A stretch of DNA of 64,000 nt from Hypoxylon rubiginosum (taxonomy: Eukaryota > Ascomycota > Sordariomycetes > Xylariales > Hypoxylaceae): the NCBI GenBank assembly GCA_902806565.1, contig CADCXA010000040.1, positions 372,001-436,000 of the forward strand, read 5' to 3'. The notes under the pieces are model-generated. The model had not been told where the DNA came from. It did no database searches and saw only the letters and a list, made by a program, of their open reading frames with translations. Shown piece by piece: positions 56,673-64,000 of the stretch. The stretch's first letter is position 1; the number at the start of each line of letters is the position of its first letter. Made by a program: the position numbers and the translations under genes.

Positions 56673-59600
56673 TGCTGGTCTGTGTGTATGTGTATATGTA
56701 GGTGGGTTGGATGGGATGTTGTCTCGAGATAAGACGAGAGAGAGTCAGAAGCTCTGCAAGTTTGTGTGTACCCAAAACAGTCTAAAGAGGCTGGCGGCTT
56801 TTATTTTTATTTTTGCTCTGCAGGGTTGTATCGTTAGTGCATCGAGCGGTGAATGATTATGAATAGTAGCGGTGTCTGTTGATAGACGTTTTCTCTTTCT
56901 TTTTTCCCCTTTTTGTCGAAATTGAGTTCCTAACTTGGGATGACAGGCAAGTTCGAGACGATGATTAAGAGTAATATGTGTGGTATGGGGTATCGGTATG
57001 TGTATGTAGTATGTGTGTGTATGTGTATGTGCGGTGCGGATGTATGTGTGAGTGCTAATGTGCGAGAGACAATGGGGAGGGGAATGTTGCAGTCATGTAA
57101 GAGAGGAGCGATAAGAGGGTTGGTTGGTTTTCGAGGTGTAGTGGTAAGATGGTAGTAGTATTGGTAAGTGATGGTGGGGGAGGCTTGCAGGGTGGGAGGA
57201 GAGAAAAGTCGGCAGCTTTTTTCTAAAAAAGAAAAAAGGAAAAAAAAAAGGACGAGGAAAATAGAAGGTGGGAAAGATAGAGAGGGATGTGTGTTACTAC
57301 ACAACTTACAGCTTCTTGCTCTTCGGCTAAGGGTCTGGGTCTTGGTCTTCAACTTGTTGTGTAGTACTTTTCGTCGGCCTGGGGGTCCCGTCTTACACAA
57401 AAGATATCTATGTAAAACAGAGGCGAATGTAATGTAAAGAGAAGAGGGATGAAGCGGTTGTAATAGAAAGGGGGTTCGATGAGGGGATCGCGTGATTCAC
57501 GATCTCAACAACAATCGAGATGTTTTCTTATAAGTTATCCTTTATGGTCGGGGGCGATAGCTGATGGTGGGTGGAAGAATGGCCGTACTTAAACAAGATC
57601 ATTCACCTCTGGTCAGGTTTCCTACCTTTTTTCTCCAGGGATTTAGCTGTGGACACTAGGGGGTCACAAAACGAGTCAAAAAGAATGTCACTCCAGTCTG
57701 GTGGGGAATCAGGAAGCCCATCTGCCCATGAGACTACCTAACTGACGAACGGTAGCTTTTTGCTTTGGGATCGCGGGTGCGAATGGTGTGGGAGGACGTG
57801 GGTATCCTGTATCCTGTAGGTACGGGGGTGTGGGATGGATGTGTTCCGGTTCATTGGTGATCCTCAAGCCAAGAGACTTATCCATTCTGTCTGTCTGCCT
57901 CTCTCTCTCTCTCACTTCTCTCCCCCACCGTCTTTTTTGCTTCGATTAAGAGCAAGCCGACCGTTTTCTCTCTCTCTTACTCTGGCAGTCTGGAGCAAAT
58001 AGTCTTGTGAAACAGTATGCTTGTGTGCCCTTTGGGGCAATGAGAGTTGGTAGCCAGCCCCGGCCATACGGTTTGGGTGGATTGGCTAGCGGGATCGTAC
58101 AAGATCCCTGACTAAACTGGATAATAAAAGCTGCCTCTAGCCACTAGGATACGTACCAGCTAGGCGTGCAGCAAATGGCTCCTGTTACGGTAGGGCAGTG
58201 GGTAACTAGCGAACATGTAGAACAACGCCCCCTTGGGAGCTTCTCGTCCTCCTCGCCAGGAGCATGCGACTGGGTAGATCGGACAAATACAAGAGAAGAT
58301 ACACTACGCCTACGGGGTGGGGTCTCGAGACGAAAGAAACGGAAGCGTTGGGTGCTTGAACCGATAACCGTTTACGAGGGAGCTAAGCAGGCTATAGGCT
58401 GGAGTGTTAGCCCTGCCGAGGGTTGGGCATCGACGGCCTTGCTACCTAAAAGTCCTAAGAGAACCCATGCACTCAGCGCCCACGAGCAACGTCTTTTCGC
58501 ACCCACTAACCGTCGCTGGAAGACATTTGGGCATCCTATTGATCGGTAGGCTCTTGGTGGGGTGATAGATCTCTCTCTTTTTTTTCTTTCTATTACTCCT
58601 CTCTCTACCTTGCTAGGCATTCTTCGCACTTACGAGTCGTGCCGGATCGGTCGATACAATAGAACTAGTAGCTTTCCCGGAGCCGTCGATGCAAAGTCAG
58701 TCCTTGGGGTAGCTGAGCTTTTCCGCCCAAGATGTGGTTCGAGGCGAAGACATGATGAGCGATGTGAGATGACGAATGCCCAAAGTCCACTCAACTACAT
58801 GCCCGCGGAGGAGAAACTCTGTTATACAAAGACAAGAAGCGTGACGAGCTTCCCTGGGTTCCTACTGGAGACACTGGGAGCTCCGGATATCGATGTTCGA
58901 TGTTCAGTCCGGCCGGTGTCACATGATCGTGAGTAAACTGACTGGCCTCCGTTTGGCCGTGTTTGCGCTTGAGCGCTTGGAGGTATGGGTATGGAAATGG
59001 AAATGTACTGTGCCTGAACTTGATACATAAACCTACAGCTTGCAGCTACAGATTGCAGCCCGACATTATGTGCATCTGACTCCTGAGGCTCTTACGCCTC
59101 TGACATGGCGGTTTGCCCCGTCTCGATGTTTCGAGCAAACTTCCACTATATCCGGACACTGCAAAAAGGAGAACTGCAGAACAAGAACTGCAGAGTCATC
59201 TATTATACCTTTGTCATTCTTATTATTAGTCTGTGTTAGTAGATCACGAGGCAATTACGATAAAACGGGCGATTGTTCTATTGCGCCCAAAGCCCAAAGG
59301 CATTACTAGCTTCCCTCTACGCTCTACGGTACTTCACTCTACGGTACAATACCTACCATGCTCAGATCTCGGAACGGGACGACGGGTTGTACCAAGTGTC
59401 AGATTGAAGCGAGACCGGGACCTGGGGTCGATCTTTTTCTTCAACCCATGTTTGGAAGCAACTCTGCTACGACCTCTCGGCATATCGTCGGTTTCCCGAA
59501 TGGAGATTGATGCTCTCTTCCTCTCGGTGAGATTCTAATGAATTCCTTCAACCCTCAGCAGTTTTTTTTTTTCTTTATTTTTTTTTCATGTGAAACAGTC

Positions 59601-62547
59601 CGAAGGAGCTCTGCCTGCCTAGATCGACTTGGCGGTCGAGCTTCAGTCGCGAGAATCTTGCGGTGAAGGCGATATATTTGTCAAGGAACGGTAAAAATAG
59701 TCAATAGCGACGGCTAAGCCGTGGGCAAGCTTTGGAGCACGGACGATGGGTCCAGGTCCTCAAAAATCCTCGATTTCTCGTACCGGATTTGACGGGATGG
59801 GGCATATCCCCTGTTGACGGGCGGGTCTTCCGGGGCTAGGGTCAGAGATGCTTGGGGCGGTTTTTGAGATGGGAAGGGGAGAGAAAACTGCACTTTGGAA
59901 GAATCCCTACGGGTTTGGGATATTCAGGTTCGTCCCCGACATCAGGTTAGTTTCTGACTTGTGCGGTTTTGGGCAGAGACTGGACAGGACTGGACGCGAA
60001 TGCACCACCAACAATAATGATCAATCAAGGCTTGCTCAGCCACCGTGTATTATATGTAATGAAGAGAAAGAATCAGCAGCAGGCAGTTGTCCGATTCGGG
60101 AATGACACATGGGCGTAGATCCCGACGAATGTAGTTAGTGAAATGCCGTCAACGCCTCGTCGAGAATCTGTTTGATGTTCTAGGTTCTATGTACTGACAG
60201 ACTGGGGGATGGATCACGGGGGGGCGGTTAGTCGGATGAAGGCCCAAGGCTGTGTTATAAGTAAACGGTTGGAAGAAGTGAGACCGAGAAAAAAACAGTA
60301 GGCATGGCCTACTTTTAGACCGCCGCAGACCGTCAACATTCAAAGACCCATGCTCCTTTCGGCAAGCCATTTCGACCTGAGGTTTGTGATTGTGATGGTG
60401 ATGGTGATGATGGGCCTCGGAGGTTCGCAGCCGGGCCAGCCAACCGGAGAAATGATGAATAACTAGACGTTGGCGACAGTTCTGCAGTTATGTGATCTGG
60501 TTGACGCCCGAAGGATACGAATCAAAACTTGATGATCAGCTCCTGATCGACTCAATCCGAGCAAAGCAACGGCGAGCGCAAGCTTAATCGCACGTGCTGT
60601 CCAATTGTTATTGTTGCTGCTATGTAAGAGAGCTCGCCCCGTGTAAGTGATTGGCTATGGGCTATGCAACCTCTTGCGGGTCGGCTGAGAGCCAGGCCAC
60701 GCTTGGCGCGGGCGCGTTTCTGCTTCTCTATTCTGTACCCGCGATACGCAATACGCAATACGTGCCGAAGTCGAACCTGAGTTTGAAATTCTAGATCAAT
60801 AACAAGGGACGCGAGTAGCTTTGGGCCTTGCCTGCCTCAATGACGCACCGTCGAGCTCACTACTGCCCCTTGGGTATGACACGGTGTGGACAGACAAGCC
60901 GACCTGGTTGGGCCGGAGAGCTCGATTCATGGTACCACCTACACCGACTATGGTCTCTTGTTCCGAAATACCGACGAGAAGGAGAAAAAGTAGCTTGAGC
61001 AGTTGCCCAGATCGGAACAGCTGTGCTGCTCGTTAGGCACGAACTGCACAATACCTAGGTAGCTACCTATATGCAGCGCCGTGACGCCTAGCGGGCCGCC
61101 TTTAATGCGGCCACTCGCACATACATTGAATCACATCCCCTTCCGGTACGATCTGAAGGTGACGAGAGGATGAATTTGGGGCTGATGGAGTATACTAACT
61201 TTCCACTACACTTGGCTGGACCTGTCGAGTGCGAGACAAACCGCACCTGTTCGGGACTCTCAAGACCGAAAAGGGATAGCTCGTAATCGGCGGTGAGTGG
61301 CATCTTGGTCCGTTTGGGCCAACCAAGCTCAAGCTCGGCCATGCTAGTATGGAGCACATCAACTGATAGTCAAATACGAAACCACCATTTCTGCCCAAAG
61401 GGATAGAAAATCAGGGCGAAGATGGAGACTTCGCCATGGAAATATCGATTCATGACTTGGTCTCTAAGCCTGCCCCGGCGTACCTGTCCAAAGAGCTGCC
61501 TACTGCGATCCGTATTCGTTGATCTGGACGTCCTTGAAGAGGAGAGAATTGCCCTTTGCCTGCATTCATGGGCCTGCTTCCCGCACCGTTTCTCAGATCT
61601 GACCTTTCATCGGAGACCTGCAGCTTCAATCGCGAGCAAGGTACCGTTTGGCTCCACTGTCCACATGCGACATTACGTTCGACCACCAGCACGACCCCTA
61701 TATCTGCAAGCTTGTAACACGCCTAAAAACGGAGGGGAGCAATGACTCATATCTATTCTGCTGCCACACTGAAGAGAGAGAGAAGAATGATTAGAATTTT
61801 CCTCTCGTCTTCGTGCGCAATTGTCATTTCATTTGGAATGAGTTGAGCTGGAATTCAGGTTTGTTATTGCTAGTCAGGGTTAGGCCTTAGCCAACATGGC
61901 GGTGTAGCCCGGTGAGCCAGGAAACCTTGCGCGGCTTGTGTCCGGACCATGTAGCTTTGCTGAGAGTAAGACGTTCGTTATTTGGGTTGAATCCTTCCTA
62001 CGAACTTGGACCACTCATCTCGTCGGAACCTTAGCAATCTGAAACGTATTTCTCGCCCAACTCTAACACACCAGAAATAGTGCCTTCTCCACCTCGCGTT
62101 ACGTAGGGCAAAGTGGAGTTTGAGGCTGCGCGTCGAAGCAAATTCCAGAATCGGACGATGTGCAGCAGGTTGTCATCTCGTACCTTGCGTCAGCATGGGA
62201 GAGTAACACAAGCCACGGTAGCACAAAGTCGCAAGGAACCGTGGAGAAGAACGAGACTGTCCAAACGATTTTTTCGCGACATGGGCCTGAAAATAGCCTC
62301 CGCGACGATAGCACGTAACTAGTCAAAGCGGTGAGCGGCTTCGTAACCAGATCAGCTCATCTCTCCGGTTCCGATCCATGACGAACTTATCTATCCATGG
62401 AATAGATAGCCTAAGCAACATCGGATCGATAAAAGCGATCTTGGAAGCAGGTAGAATTGGCAAGTTGCCTGATTGCCGGGAATCCAGTGTTCCCCTGGCG
62501 TTTTCCTGACGTGTTTCCATAGGCTGTCCGTCATGTACCAAATGTGA
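56673..62547. other. Intergenic between bZIP and noc4
   Basis: 5.9 kb. The first 800 bases are bZIP promoter/leader, with GTATGTGTATGT-type repeats (about 56995-57050) and purine-rich runs. The remainder contains only modest frames (for example 58166-58549 +, 61422-61745 +) without family features. It has a few repeats (CGATACGCAATACGCAATACG near 60740; GATGGTGATGGTGATGATGG near 60395). No tRNA found. Confidence 0.55.
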
Positions 62548-64000
62548 TCATTGTAAGTCCCAGAGTTTGGCCAGTAGATTATCCTCAGCTCCTGAGGCTG
62601 GATCCTGCGGCAGAAATACTCGCTTGGGTATCATGAACTCCACAACAGGAGGTTTCTTGACTGGTTTTGACAGCTCTGCATCGAGCAACTAGAAGTATGT
62701 TAGCAAATATATCAATAAAAGGGGTGCCCATTTGCAGGACATGGCGCATTTGACTCACGCTACTATACGAGTGGTCCAAGAAATCTTCAACATTGTATGA
62801 CTGCTTGGTAAATTGCTCCGATATTATTTTCGCGATGGTCGCAACGTTCGGATGGTAGTGTGACTGTAGCTGAACTACCTCCCACAGGCAACTGTCAATG
62901 GCGTATGTCTCCATTGGGTCTTCTTCATTGGCGATGAAGGGATCTGCCATTCCTTCATTTTCCAGGGTCTCTTTCTCTTCCTTGGTCCTTGGTACGCGAT
63001 GCATCATAAAGGTGCAAAGCGGGTGCTTTTTGAATAGATTATAAATCCAGGGTATGACTGCGACGATGGCGGCAGGGGGCGCGCCGATACATAGTCTCGA
63101 TATTCGCTTAATGAAACTTGCGACAAGGACTGCGGGAAGATGCGTCGAAGACAGGAACGTATCCAATAGGCGCAAGAACCTGGATCGATGCTTGGAATGC
63201 AAAATATCCGCATCCAGTAAGGAGTATAGTTTCCGATAGAAGGACGGATAGTCCAAATTTCGCTCTTGTATGAGATAGAAAACCCCTGACAGAGCCAGCA
63301 GAGACATCGCGCCGCCGGCGTTGTACGAATCTGTGAGAAAGTCCATCAGAAGCTCCGGCTTGGTAAACCACGGAACTATAGATTTGGTCACGATCTGAAG
63401 CACCTTCTTCCTCTGCTCTCGGCTTGGACCAAGACTCAGCAATGCCAACCATGCTTCCTGGGCCTGCTTCTTCTGCTGATTCAGGGACGTGACTGGATGT
63501 CCCTTCTTTTTCGGCGCGTCAATGTAATAATCACCCATGTCTTCTATGGAGTCCGGAACGTCTTCGAAGAACGATAAAAGTTCGAGTGCGTTATCGAATA
63601 GGCTCTCGTCTGGTGACATAGGGGAGTCTGCAGAAAGAACGTCCCTTCAAACATGTTAGCACCATAGAATCAATCTGCCAGAATGGAGATCACCTACTTC
63701 AGCACCTTGAAGGTATAGAACCGAATGTCCGCATATTCGCCCAGGAACTTCTCACAAAACTCCTGTCGAATATCTTCTGATCCATTCCGAACAAGCTCAT
63801 CCACGATTTCTCTCAAGAAGTTGGTTGGGAAGTTGTATTCGTCTTTATCCTTCATGTATTTGCCTTCAGCCTGCAAGACGCGCATGGCTAGGGTCAGCGC
63901 AGTCGGTGCAGCGTCCTCTTGACCGAGGGAAGAGACGATAATTCGCTTATAATCTCCGAGCCTTTTCCTTAGCCATTGGATGACTACCTCGTCCTTTTCC
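62548..64000 (-). CDS. noc4: Nucleolar complex protein 4 (Noc4), 5' end off window
   Basis: Partial gene; exons read as 63698-64000 (enters from the right edge), 62759-63644 and 62548-62688, introns 53 and 70 nt. The CBF/Mak21 family signature is clear: AWLALLSLGPSREQRKKVLQ, SIVPWFTKPELLMDFLTDSY, GGAMSLLALSGVFYLIQERN, LDYPSFYRKLYSLLD, HSKHRSRFLRLLDTFLSSTHLPAVLVASFIKRISRL, ESSLWEV-like DSCLWEVVQLQSHYHP. The last exon codes LLDAELSKPVKKPPVVEFMI and ends KLWDLQ. Noc4 pairs with Nop14 in the nucleolus and is needed for 40S maturation and export. The acceptor at 63645 (TTTGAAG) was chosen over the more pyrimidine-rich CTGCAG 14 nt later because only the former keeps the frame (VLKDVLSADSPMSPDE). 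The N-terminal portion, probably about 150-200 aa, lies beyond 64000. Confidence 0.92.

Noticed and set aside
724..61073. CRISPR-like array from repeated TAGGTAGG units
   Set aside because: The repeats are short, contiguous or scattered without regular spacers, and the genome is eukaryotic.

Overview
The window is nuclear DNA of a filamentous ascomycete, most likely a Sordariomycete. Evidence: small genes with 48-110 nt introns, GTAAGT-like donors and CTAAC/CTGAC branch points; fungal-type APC2, Utp12, ARPC2, TFIIF-beta, NOC4 and ZC3H3/Red5-like proteins; a fungal tRNA-Gly(GCC); and long intergenic DNA full of short tandem repeats. The species cannot be fixed from the sequence alone. I see no viral, prokaryotic or intact transposon gene.

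Layout. Positions 1-4153 have no recognisable gene. apc2 (4154-6775, +) follows, then 14.7 kb (6776-21497) without a convincing protein gene, holding one tRNA-Gly and many minisatellites. From 21.5 to 47.5 kb is a gene-dense block: a five-exon RING-finger gene (21498-23767, +) with an odd stop codon; a kinase-like phosphotransferase (25210-26693, -); utp12 (27328-30297, -), divergent from arpc2 (30695-31919, +); a possible structured pol III RNA and a 58-codon membrane-protein ORF (32.4-33.0 kb); a Cys-rich unknown (33578-34111, -); a Pro-rich unknown (34920-36434, -); a HAD phosphatase-like gene (37673-38551, -); TFIIF-beta (39227-40475, -), divergent from a five-CCCH zinc-finger gene (41460-43065, +); and a Sel1-repeat gene with very long introns (44134-47499, +). 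A 7.3 kb gap with G22 and C23 homopolymers precedes a bZIP factor with a hydrophobic segment (54783-56672, -). A 5.9 kb gap leads to the 3' part of noc4 (62548-64000, -), cut by the window edge.

The genes are mostly single-copy housekeeping functions: cell-cycle ubiquitin ligation (APC2), ribosome biogenesis (Utp12 and NOC4, both in small-subunit processing), actin nucleation (ARPC2), RNA polymerase II initiation (TFIIF-beta) and nuclear RNA surveillance (CCCH protein). There is no biosynthetic cluster or operon-like system. The two head-to-head pairs (utp12/arpc2 and TFIIF-beta/CCCH) probably share promoters. Exon joins below were derived by reading frame, splice signals and protein-family similarity; no transcript data were available.
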